35,012 nt of DNA from an uncultured Porphyromonadaceae bacterium (GTDB lineage: Bacteria > Bacteroidota > Bacteroidia > Bacteroidales > Muribaculaceae): assembly GCA_902493335.1 (NCBI GenBank), contig CABUPJ010000037.1:1-35012 (forward strand). Reading direction: 5' to 3'. The notes beneath the pieces were generated by a model, which saw nothing but the letters and a program-made list of their open reading frames with translations, did not search any database and was not told the origin of the DNA. Below, one piece after another: positions 21,152 through 29,235 of this stretch; the first letter of the stretch is position 1, and every line of letters begins with the position of its first letter. Both the position numbers and the translations under genes were made by a program.

Positions 21152-22717
21152 TCAGTCGTCACCGATATTCATTATGTCTTTTTCGAAGTTTTCGCGGTCT
21201 ATGGCGCGGGCTTTCATGCGGTTGCGGTAGGCATAAATTGTGTTCAGCGAGTAATTGAGTACCTGGGCTATGCGCGAGCTGTCTTCGATGCCGAGACGCA
21301 TGAAAGCGAGTATTCTCAGATCGGTGTTGAGCATCTCTCCTTCCTTGAGCTCAATCTGACAGTCGGGTTTCAGAAGCTTGTTGACCTCGTCGACAAAGCC
21401 GGGATAGAGATGCAGGAAAGCGTTGTCGAAGATGTCGTAGAATTCGCTGCTCTGTTCCTCGATGAATTTGCCCGATTTCGTCATGCGGTAGAGATCGTCT
21501 ACCTTGCCGGCTGAAATCTTGCGGTTGGCAAGTTTGCAGAACTGGTTGAGCTTGTCCATATATATCGAGCATAGCGACAGGAACTGGCTGATATAAACCT
21601 CCTTGTTCTTGTTGGCGACACGCAGGTTGGCCTGAAGGCGATTCATCGACATCATCTCTTTGCGCAGAATGATAAGTGTCGTGATCAGGCCGACGACGAG
21701 TATCGCCAGGATAAAAAGCACGATGCGCAGGATATGGCTGTCTGCCGATGTTTTCTCTGAGTGGGTTTTCTCGATGAGCGGAAGGCTTCGCGACGATTCG
21801 ATTATTCGTAATTCGGCCCCGCAGGTGACGGCATTTTCGAGTGCCGTAGACAGATAGGTGTAGGCGCGGTCTATGTCGCCGTGGTCGAAGAGCATCCCGC
21901 CGAGTTCCTGTAGCGATATGACCTCGAGTGTGGCAGTCTCGGTGTCACTCAGAGCCGACTTGGCGAGGTGATACATACGGGCGTTTTCATCGTCGCGATT
22001 TTTAGCCATGGCTGAGAGATGATGGTGTGCTCTCGCTCTTAGTTTCGGGTCGGCCTTGTCATTGTCGGCGATTTCAGAGAGATAGACCTGGGCTTGGGCG
22101 TGCTTGCCGGTCAGGAAATAATATTCGCCGATATTGAAACGGTATAGGTCGCTGTTCTTCTCGAGAACAGCGATCAGCTTCTCCTGACGGTCGAGGGCGA
22201 GTCTGGCGTATCGCTCTTTAAGAATCGGATGCCGGTCGTAGAATGACGATATGTAGCTGTACATCTGTCTTCCGCTGTCATAATAAATCTGACGTAGGCT
22301 GTCTGGAACTGAGTCGGGCGAGATAGCGTTGTATGAAGCTATCGCATTGCCTGGCAGTCCCGACAATGGCATGATTTCAGCTTGTTTAAGCCTGAACGGC
22401 AACGCTTCGGCGTCTGACCGGGCTTTGTCTATTCCATACTGAAGATAGACGAGAGCCGAATCGTTGTCGAACGATATGTATGCGTCGCTGATTGCTTTTA
22501 TTGTGGCAAGGTCGCCGGGTGATGCGGCATAAACCTGTTTGAGCGAGTCGATGTGTCTGTGGCGTGCCGAGATATATTGATCGCGCCTGGCAATGGCGTC
22601 GTCAAGACGGCCGATAGCGTCGCGGGCCTGTTGTCGTGTGATTTCGATAAAAGCCGCCTCTGCTGTTGCGCCGAATGAGACAAGCAGCGACATCACTATG
22701 AATCTCAGCAAAGCCAT
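21152..22717 (-). CDS. Membrane-anchored DUF6377-like regulator with C-terminal HTH
   Basis: A 521-residue protein. N-terminal signal peptide/anchor (ALLRFIVMSLLVSFGATAEA), a periplasmic helical repeat region at ~25-320 of TPR type (DKADPKLRARAHHHLSAMAK, ETATLEVISLQELGGMLFD), one transmembrane helix at ~328-350 (IVLFILAILVVGLITTLIIL), a coiled cytoplasmic stretch, and a C-terminal segment DSSRIAQVLNYSLNTIYAYRNRMKARA that reads as a LuxR/GerE-like helix-turn-helix. This order matches Bacteroidetes DUF6377 proteins, thought to be membrane-bound transcription regulators. It begins 18 nt after the mutL stop and is likely cotranscribed. The signal sensed is unknown. Confidence 0.8.
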   Translation of the reverse strand: MALLRFIVMSLLVSFGATAEAAFIEITRQQARDAIGRLDDAIARRDQYISARHRHIDSLKQVYAASPGDLATIKAISDAYISFDNDSALVYLQYGIDKARSDAEALPFRLKQAEIMPLSGLPGNAIASYNAISPDSVPDSLRQIYYDSGRQMYSYISSFYDRHPILKERYARLALDRQEKLIAVLEKNSDLYRFNIGEYYFLTGKHAQAQVYLSEIADNDKADPKLRARAHHHLSAMAKNRDDENARMYHLAKSALSDTETATLEVISLQELGGMLFDHGDIDRAYTYLSTALENAVTCGAELRIIESSRSLPLIEKTHSEKTSADSHILRIVLFILAILVVGLITTLIILRKEMMSMNRLQANLRVANKNKEVYISQFLSLCSIYMDKLNQFCKLANRKISAGKVDDLYRMTKSGKFIEEQSSEFYDIFDNAFLHLYPGFVDEVNKLLKPDCQIELKEGEMLNTDLRILAFMRLGIEDSSRIAQVLNYSLNTIYAYRNRMKARAIDRENFEKDIMNIGDD

Positions 22718-22735
22718 ACATCGATAAAATTATTG

Positions 22736-24604
22736 TTATTGAAACAGTTTGCCTATCTCGTCAAACGAGACGATGACCATGGTCTTGAGACCGTCGGGAG
22801 TGAAGTCAGGCGACGACGACGCGAACAGGTCGGCGACGATGACGTCAATCTCTTCTGTTGTCAGGTTTGTACCGTAATTTATAGCCGCCGATTCAGCCAT
22901 AGACAGACTTATGGTCTCTATCAGGCCGCTTTGCGGCGTACAGCCGGTTTCGTCAATGCGTCTGACAATCTCACTGAGGGCATCGGCCGGATTGGCTTTG
23001 TCGAGGGCCGACGGCACCGCGTTGATCGACCATATCGAGTCGCCGAGAGGCGCTACGTCGAAGCCGGCGTCGGCGAGTGTGTCGACAATTGAGGCCATGA
23101 TGATGTCTTCTGACGGCGAGAGTGTCAGTGTCTCGGGAAACATCAGATGCTGGCTCGACATCTTGCGCTCGCCGAGCATCGATGTAAAACGGTCGTAAAG
23201 GATGCGTATATGCGCCCGCCGGCGGTCGATGAGCATCAGACCGGTGCGCGAACGCCGGGCGATATATTTGTCGCCTACAAGTATATATGCCGGTGTGGCC
23301 GACGCGGCGAAGCTGTCGGGTATGAGTGTGTCGTCGGGGACAATCCTGTCGTCGCGTCGCGCGGGGGCTGTGCTGCCGAGTAAATCGAGCGCAGCACGGG
23401 TTTCGGCCGCTGACGGGTTTCGGCGTGAGAAATCTGACGCCGGTGACGCATTGCCGAAGCCGGGTGAGACGGACGTACCGGTGAAGACATTGTCGGTAAA
23501 CGGATTGTAATTGTCGTCGACAGTTATGTCAGGCATGCCGGCGGCTTTGGTCGGGTCGAACGCCGGTATGTCGGGGGCGTCGTTGACGTCGAAATCAATG
23601 GCGCCGGCGGCGTTGCATTTGCCGATTGCCTCCTTTATTGCTGCCGTAAGTATCTGCCATATTGCCTGCTCGTCTTCAAATTTGATCTCGTGCTTCTGGG
23701 GATGGATGTTTACATCGATGCGGTCGGGATTGACTTCGAAGTTGATGAAATAACAGGGCTGTGAGTCTGATGATATCAGTTGCTCGTAGCAGCTCATCAC
23801 GGCTTTGTGGAAATAAGGATGCCGCATATTGCGGCCGTTGACAAAGAAGAACTGATGAGCGCCGCGGCGTCGGGCGTATTGCGGCAGACCGACGTAGCCG
23901 CTGATTTTCACAAGCGTAGTCTCGGTCGCAATTGGTATTATCTGTGACTCTATCGCTTTGCCGAACAGGGCGCCGATGCGCTGCTTGAAGCTCGATTTGA
24001 GCATTTGGTGCATCGTCACGTCATTGTGTATCAGTGTGAAATCGATATCGCAGTTGACGAGCGCGAGGCGTTCGAATTCGTGGACTATGTGACTCAGCTC
24101 GACTGAATCTTTCTTTAGAAACTTTCTTCGCGCGGGTATGAACGCAAACAGATTCTTGACCATCATGTTGCAGCCGGCCACTGTGGCTTCAGGCTCCTGA
24201 CTCTCGATTTTTGAACCGGCAATGACAAGGCGTGTGCCTATGGTGTCGCCCCGGCGCATCGTGCGCAGGTCTATATGGGCCACGGCGGCTATCGAAGCGA
24301 GAGCCTCGCCGCGGAAGCCCATCGTGTGGAGGTTATAGATGTCGGCGGCGTCGGCGATTTTGCTTGTCGCATGGCGCTCGAAGGCCATGCGTGCGTCAGT
24401 CGGCGTCATGCCGCATCCGTTGTCGACCACTTGAATCAGAGTGCGGCCGGCATCTTTGACGATGATGGAGATTTGTGTCGCTCCGGCGTCGACCGAGTTT
24501 TCGACGAGCTCTTTGATTACAGAGGCGGGGCGCTGTATCACCTCGCCTGCTGCAATCTGGTTGGCGACAGAGTCGGGCAGGAGTTTTATTATGTCCGAAT
24601 TCAT
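22736..24604 (-). CDS. mutL: DNA mismatch repair protein MutL
   Basis: A 622-residue GHKL ATPase linking MutS mismatch recognition to downstream repair. N-terminal motifs: NQIAAGEVIQRPASVIKELV with Glu32/Asn36, DNGCGM at 61-66, RHATSKI and TMGFRGEALASIAAV at ~94-108; then the transducer domain (FFVNGRNMRHPYFHKAV, DVNIHPQKHEIKF). A low-conservation linker at ~340-440 precedes the C-terminal dimerisation domain. The endonuclease motif DQHAxxExxxxE reads DRRRAHIRILYD near residue 460, and the C-terminal CPHGRP-like site reads FTPDGL, so nicking activity is doubtful. The gene lies between a lipoprotein gene (3-nt gap) and a regulator gene (18-nt gap). Confidence 0.96.
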   Translation of the reverse strand: MNSDIIKLLPDSVANQIAAGEVIQRPASVIKELVENSVDAGATQISIIVKDAGRTLIQVVDNGCGMTPTDARMAFERHATSKIADAADIYNLHTMGFRGEALASIAAVAHIDLRTMRRGDTIGTRLVIAGSKIESQEPEATVAGCNMMVKNLFAFIPARRKFLKKDSVELSHIVHEFERLALVNCDIDFTLIHNDVTMHQMLKSSFKQRIGALFGKAIESQIIPIATETTLVKISGYVGLPQYARRRGAHQFFFVNGRNMRHPYFHKAVMSCYEQLISSDSQPCYFINFEVNPDRIDVNIHPQKHEIKFEDEQAIWQILTAAIKEAIGKCNAAGAIDFDVNDAPDIPAFDPTKAAGMPDITVDDNYNPFTDNVFTGTSVSPGFGNASPASDFSRRNPSAAETRAALDLLGSTAPARRDDRIVPDDTLIPDSFAASATPAYILVGDKYIARRSRTGLMLIDRRRAHIRILYDRFTSMLGERKMSSQHLMFPETLTLSPSEDIIMASIVDTLADAGFDVAPLGDSIWSINAVPSALDKANPADALSEIVRRIDETGCTPQSGLIETISLSMAESAAINYGTNLTTEEIDVIVADLFASSSPDFTPDGLKTMVIVSFDEIGKLFQ

Positions 24605-24607
24605 ATA

Positions 24608-25171
24608 TTATCTGATGTCGTAGCTGACTGCCTCGAGATAGTAGAACGAGATATATGCTTTGCCTGCTGTCTCGGTGTTCTCGGCTATGCGGCGGCGGTA
24701 GTCGGCCATGCGGGCCGCGAAGGTGTCGATAGTGTCCTGACCCTGGGCTTTTGCGTCGGTGGCACAGTTGTGGTCGTTGTTGCTTTCGGCATATTTGTGC
24801 TCCATTTCGGCGACTGCCGCTTCATCGATGCGGTTCTCTGCCACCACGCCTTTGATGACGAGTGTCTTGCCTACGCAGTCGGGCGAGAATGCGCCACCGG
24901 CTTCAGCTGTAGCTTCGCAGCGTAGCACAAGTGTTGTGTCGGCGCCTTCGAGAAAGGCTTTTTTCCCGCCATGACGGCAGAGATGTGTGCAGAGACCTTC
25001 GACAACTACAGTGTCGCCGGTGATGGTGTCGGCTTCGGCGAAGAAACTGTCGACCGTGAGAGTGTCGACGTCATTGGCGGCGACGTTGTCGGCAGCGCCT
25101 GATTTGCATGATGAAACGTTCAGAAGCAGGGCTGTAACTGCAGTTAGGAATAAGAAAAATTTTGTTTTCAT
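24608..25171 (-). CDS. Lipoprotein with predicted OB-like domain, unknown function
   Basis: A 187-residue protein with a lipoprotein signal peptide (FFLFLTAVTALLLNVSSC, lipid-attachment Cys22). The middle has a conserved-looking segment EGLCTHLCRHGGKKAFLEG (~60-78) with a CxxxC-plus-His arrangement that could bind metal or form a disulfide, followed by strands TLVLRCEA and TLVIKGVVAENRI like an OB fold. The C-terminal part is helical and charged. I do not recognise a named family. It is the first gene of a unit with mutL (3-nt gap), a placement that may be accidental. Confidence 0.7.
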   Translation of the reverse strand: MKTKFFLFLTAVTALLLNVSSCKSGAADNVAANDVDTLTVDSFFAEADTITGDTVVVEGLCTHLCRHGGKKAFLEGADTTLVLRCEATAEAGGAFSPDCVGKTLVIKGVVAENRIDEAAVAEMEHKYAESNNDHNCATDAKAQGQDTIDTFAARMADYRRRIAENTETAGKAYISFYYLEAVSYDIR

Positions 25172-25203
25172 GTCGTGATGATAAGCTGGTTTCTAATGAG
25201 TCG

Positions 25204-25211
25204 CAAATTTA
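25204..25211 (-). promoter_or_regulatory. -7 box upstream of the lipoprotein-mutL unit
   Basis: Minus-strand TAAATTTG, 33 nt upstream of the lipoprotein ATG. No clear -33 box. It lies in the 337-nt divergent gap 25172-25508, in which I otherwise see only the promoter and leader of the next operon. Confidence 0.5.
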
Positions 25212-25374
25212 GCAAAAATAATCGATTGACGCCATAGCGGCATGACACGAGATATTGATTATTTATCGACATGGATGAGTCGTCTGAGAGGTATCTGAAG
25301 TTGTAAAAAAGATTGTAAAGCGCGTCTACATGGCATAAATTGTTTATAATGACAGTCTATTTTTGTGAAAAAAT

Positions 25375-25404
25375 TTTGCAAAACAAAAAATATGAGTACT
25401 TTTG
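25375..25404 (+). promoter_or_regulatory. Promoter of the DUF4493 lipoprotein operon
   Basis: TTTG at 25375-25378, an 18-nt spacer and TACTTTTG at 25397-25404. Predicted start near 25411 gives an unusually long leader of about 98 nt for this window, A+T-rich and without an obvious aptamer. Confidence 0.7.
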
Positions 25405-25508
25405 TGATTTGAATGCGAAGGAATTTTTTTAACAAAGATACGGTGATTAAAAACAGTCTTAAACTAATCGAAACATAAAACCATAAACTATTTATAAGCG
25501 ATTATCAC

Positions 25509-27962
25509 ATGAAAAAGAAAATTTTGGCAGCGGGCTTCACAAGTCTGGCGTGTGTGGTGATGCTCAGCGGATGCGGTGACGATTTCACCCCCGGCGGAGC
25601 AGGAAACACAGGCTCGATTATGCCGCTGCTTGATCTTGACGCCAAACCTGTCTCTTCTCAGAGCGAGTCGCGTTCTGGCGAGACAGTCACGGCTGATGAT
25701 CTTATGATCAGACTCAGCTCGGCTGACGGCACTTATTCTAAAGAGTGGACGAGTGTCGCCGAGTTCCCTACCGACCAGCAGTTTAAAGTCGGTGATTACC
25801 ATTTCGAAGCCTATTACGGCAATATTGAAGATGAAGGTTTTGAAAAGCCGTATTATTATGGCGATCAGAATATAAAGGTCACAGACGGCGGCACTACGAA
25901 AGTCGCTCTCACTGCCGCTTTGGCAAATACCATGGTTAGTGTCAGCTATACCGAGGCCTTTACAAAATATATGACGGCCTACAGCGCCGAGCTCCACAGT
26001 GACGGCGGCGCCTATATTTACTATGATGGAGCTGAGACACGTCCGGCCTATCTCAGACCCGGCACTGTCTCGCTGAACGTGACCGTGACAAAGCCTAACG
26101 GCAAGACTGCCACACTCCAGGCCGCCAAGTTTACCGGCAAGCCGCGTTATCACCACCATGTGACGGTCGATCTCAACAACGGTGAGGTAGGTGACGTTGT
26201 CATGGTAATCACATTTGACGACAATACAGACGAGCAGCCCGTCGAAATCGATCTCAGCGACAAGGTGTTCAACGCCCCCGCTCCCGAGGTTACGACCGAA
26301 GGCTTCAACGGAAATGAGGGCCTGACATTTGCTCCGGGCATGTCGCCGTCTGACAATGTGGCCGTCTCTGTCATAGCCCGCGGCGGCATAGCCTCGATGA
26401 TGATGACGACAAAATCGGCCACTCTCGTCTCGCAGGGCTGGCCCGAAGAGGTCGACCTTGCCGCCGCTCCCGAGAATCTGCGTTCACGCATGGAGGCTCT
26501 CGGCATCGTTGCCAAAGGTCTCTGGAAGAATCCCGACCAGATGGCTGTCGTCAACCTCAACAAAGTGCTCGCCAATATGAACTATGTCGACGGCGCTGAC
26601 AATACTTCGACAATCACCTTCGTCGTCACCGACAGATATAACAAGACTTCAGAGCCTGTCACGCTCACGGTCAACGTCGAGCCTCTCGAGCTCTCGGTCT
26701 CTAACCCCGGCGCTCTCTATACCGGCGCGAGCGAGCTCGAATTCGACCTCGGCTATAACGGTGCCGACGTCGAGAAACAGGTCTCTGTCGAGGTCAAGAA
26801 CGAGCGTGGCACATGGTCTGTTGCCCGGATGCTCTCTGTCGCTCCGATTTCGCGTAGCGGCGAAAAATACCGCGTTAAAGTCGCCGTTCCTGCAAACGAC
26901 GAGGCCGTCGAGCTTCGCGCCAAGTGTGGCAAACTCGAGACTCCGTCGATTGTTGTCGAACGCAAGGAAGTCGACTACACAGTCGCCGCGGCCGACGACA
27001 ATGTCTTTGCAACCTATGCTTACGTCACTCTGACCGGAACAGACGCCGCCTCTGCGTCTCTTCTGGTTTCGACCGACGGCATCAAGTATAATGCCGCGGG
27101 CACTGAAGTCGCAGGCGCCGGTCTGCTGAAGGTTAGCGGTCTCAGTCCGGCGACAGCCTATTTTGTCCGCGCAGCTGTCAACGGCACACAGAGCAAGCCC
27201 TGTGAGTTCACCACCGAGGCTTCGGCCCAGCTCCCCAACGGCGACCTTGAGACATGGTATCGTGTCGCCGGAAAATCAAAAAACTGGTGGATTGACTATC
27301 CCGGCGCTGACGAAAATGCCGTTTGGGGTACCATGAACAAGCTCACTACATCTCAGGGCGGTTCGTCGGGTGCTTCCGGCGCGGCTTACAGCGCATTCTC
27401 GGGCACACGCCCCGTCGACAGTGCCGTCAAAGGTAAAGGTGCCGTAATCTCGACCGTAGGATGGGGTGATGCCAATACCGCTTATCGTGGTCAGATCAAT
27501 ACATCAAGTTTTATTCCCAATGGCGGCAAATGTGAACATCTCACCGTCGGCGAGCTTTATCTCGGCACCTATAATGCACAGAACGAGGCGCCCGATTACA
27601 GTGGTCTCGAATTTGCATCACGTCCGTCGTCAATGTCGTTCTATTATAGATATACAGTCAGAAATACAGCCGACTGGGGCGTGGCCGAAATCCATGTCCT
27701 CGCAGCCGACGGCACCGAAATCGCTTCGGGTAGCCGACAGCTCAGCGCTGTTAACGACTATACGCCGGTAAGCATTGACCTTAATTATGCAGTGGGCGCA
27801 AAGAAAGCGGCTCTCATTAAAGTGATGTTCAAGTCTTCGGGTAATTCTGACTGTCAGTCTGTCAGCAATGCCAACCTCAGCTCGCCTCCAAGCGCTAACC
27901 TTTCTGACGGTCGTTATACCGGCTCAGAGCTATATATCGACGAAATTGTGTTAAATTATTGA
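25509..27962 (+). CDS. DUF4493 surface lipoprotein with C-terminal PCMD-like domain (first of three)
   Basis: An 817-residue protein. Lipobox MLSGC with Cys22, followed by acidic GDD, compatible with outer-membrane and possibly surface placement. Residues ~33-240 are DUF4493-like (FKVGDYHFEAYYG, ALANTMVSVSYTEAF, GGAYIYYDGAETRPAYL). Residues ~250-400 form an Ig-like module shared with its two neighbours (ADNTSTITFVVTDRYNKTSEPVTLTV); ~400-572 hold further beta-sandwich repeats, the last fibronectin-III-like (LLKVSGLSPATAYFVRAAV). From ~574 (LPNGDLETWYRVAG) to the end it resembles the PCMD putative carbohydrate metabolism domain, ending GSELYIDEIVLNY. First gene of a three-gene operon; a glycan-binding or adhesive role is inference. 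Confidence 0.85.
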   Translation: MKKKILAAGFTSLACVVMLSGCGDDFTPGGAGNTGSIMPLLDLDAKPVSSQSESRSGETVTADDLMIRLSSADGTYSKEWTSVAEFPTDQQFKVGDYHFEAYYGNIEDEGFEKPYYYGDQNIKVTDGGTTKVALTAALANTMVSVSYTEAFTKYMTAYSAELHSDGGAYIYYDGAETRPAYLRPGTVSLNVTVTKPNGKTATLQAAKFTGKPRYHHHVTVDLNNGEVGDVVMVITFDDNTDEQPVEIDLSDKVFNAPAPEVTTEGFNGNEGLTFAPGMSPSDNVAVSVIARGGIASMMMTTKSATLVSQGWPEEVDLAAAPENLRSRMEALGIVAKGLWKNPDQMAVVNLNKVLANMNYVDGADNTSTITFVVTDRYNKTSEPVTLTVNVEPLELSVSNPGALYTGASELEFDLGYNGADVEKQVSVEVKNERGTWSVARMLSVAPISRSGEKYRVKVAVPANDEAVELRAKCGKLETPSIVVERKEVDYTVAAADDNVFATYAYVTLTGTDAASASLLVSTDGIKYNAAGTEVAGAGLLKVSGLSPATAYFVRAAVNGTQSKPCEFTTEASAQLPNGDLETWYRVAGKSKNWWIDYPGADENAVWGTMNKLTTSQGGSSGASGAAYSAFSGTRPVDSAVKGKGAVISTVGWGDANTAYRGQINTSSFIPNGGKCEHLTVGELYLGTYNAQNEAPDYSGLEFASRPSSMSFYYRYTVRNTADWGVAEIHVLAADGTEIASGSRQLSAVNDYTPVSIDLNYAVGAKKAALIKVMFKSSGNSDCQSVSNANLSSPPSANLSDGRYTGSELYIDEIVLNY

Positions 27963-27975
27963 TAATTAGAAATTC

Positions 27976-29232
27976 ATGAAAACCAAGATAACAACAATAT
28001 TAAGCGTGATGGCGCTATCGCTCGGGCTATGGTCGTGCAGCGACTCGTGGGAGCCTGCTACAGACAAGTCGGGCAGCGTCGCGCTCGCCGGAATGGAGGT
28101 CGAGGTCGACAACGCTGAGAAAGTCGTCAGCCGTGCCGGTGTCGATAAAAACGACTTCCTCGTCAAGATCTATGACGACAAGGATTTGCTTGTCGGCAGC
28201 TGGGTCTACGGCACAATGCCCGAAATCGTGACACTCAAAGTCGGCGACTATCGTGTCGACGTCATGTCACATGAGATAAAGAAATCAGAATGGGATGCCC
28301 CTTATTTCGTAGGCAGCAAGACATTCAGCGTCGCTGATTCCAAAATCACTGAAATCGGTACTGTTGTCTGCAAGTTCTCGTCTCTGAAAGTGTCTGTCAG
28401 GTTTGACGAGCAGCTGCGCAAAGTCCTTGGCGATGACGTTACTGTCACCGTCAGAGCCAACGATTCGGGTGCTCTTGTTTTCACTCCCGACGAGACCCGT
28501 TCGGGCTATTTTGAAGTCGTGAAGGGCAGCACAACCCTCACTCTGGCTTTTGCCGGTACAGTCAAAGGCAATTATGAAGAGATTATCAATGCTTATACTG
28601 ATGTAGAGCCGGGTCAGCACCGCATCGTCACTTACTCACTCAAGGGCCCCGGCGGTGACGTTCCCGACGAAAGCGGTACCGTCGACCCCGGCGACGGCGT
28701 TGACATCGACGTCTCGTATACCGACGAAAATCTCAACGGCAACGTCAATGACGAGGACGAGAATCTTGACGCGGGCGATCGTCCCGGTCATGAAGACGAT
28801 TCCGACGACCCCAATCCTCCGACGCCTCCGACTCCCGGTGAAGGCAAGATCGATATTACCTCTGACGCTCTCAGCTTCGACGAGCCCAACGGCCTCGACA
28901 AAGGCGATCAGGCAATCGTCAATATCGCGGCAGAGAAAGGTATCAGCCATGTCGTCGTAGAAATCTCGACCGACAACGATGAATTCAGAGCCGCTGTCTC
29001 TGACCTGCTCCCGCTCAGTTTCGACCTCGCCGAACCTGGCGACCAGAAAGAGGCATTCGAGAGCCTTGGCTTCCCGACGGGAGCCGACGTCATCGGCGAG
29101 ACTTCGATTGTCTTCGACATTCGTCAGTTCGTGCCTCTGCTTGAAGCATACTCCGGAACACACAACTTCAAGCTGACTGTTACCGACAGTGATAATAATA
29201 CATTAAGCAAAACCCTCACATTTAAGTCGTAA
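27976..29232 (+). CDS. DUF4493 lipoprotein lacking the PCMD-like domain (second of three)
   Basis: A 418-residue paralogue. Signal peptide and lipobox GLWSC with Cys21. The DUF4493-like part covers ~33-220 (LKVGDYRVDVMSHE, CKFSSLKVSVRFDEQL, SGALVFTPDETRSGYFEV). A very acidic linker at ~225-290 (many Asp/Glu/Asn, then PNPPTPPTPGEG) leads to one Ig-like module (~293-418; KGISHVVVEIS, HNFKLTVTDSDNNTLSKTL) homologous to the second module of both neighbours. It stops where they continue into fibronectin-III and PCMD-like domains. The gap to the first gene is 13 nt and to the third 3 nt, so the three products are probably made together. Confidence 0.85.
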   Translation: MKTKITTILSVMALSLGLWSCSDSWEPATDKSGSVALAGMEVEVDNAEKVVSRAGVDKNDFLVKIYDDKDLLVGSWVYGTMPEIVTLKVGDYRVDVMSHEIKKSEWDAPYFVGSKTFSVADSKITEIGTVVCKFSSLKVSVRFDEQLRKVLGDDVTVTVRANDSGALVFTPDETRSGYFEVVKGSTTLTLAFAGTVKGNYEEIINAYTDVEPGQHRIVTYSLKGPGGDVPDESGTVDPGDGVDIDVSYTDENLNGNVNDEDENLDAGDRPGHEDDSDDPNPPTPPTPGEGKIDITSDALSFDEPNGLDKGDQAIVNIAAEKGISHVVVEISTDNDEFRAAVSDLLPLSFDLAEPGDQKEAFESLGFPTGADVIGETSIVFDIRQFVPLLEAYSGTHNFKLTVTDSDNNTLSKTLTFKS

Positions 29233-29235
29233 ACA

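Noticed and set aside
25405..25508. Possible riboswitch in the ~98-nt leader of the DUF4493 operon
   Set aside because: The leader is A+T-rich with no conserved aptamer sequence or stable hairpin that I could see.
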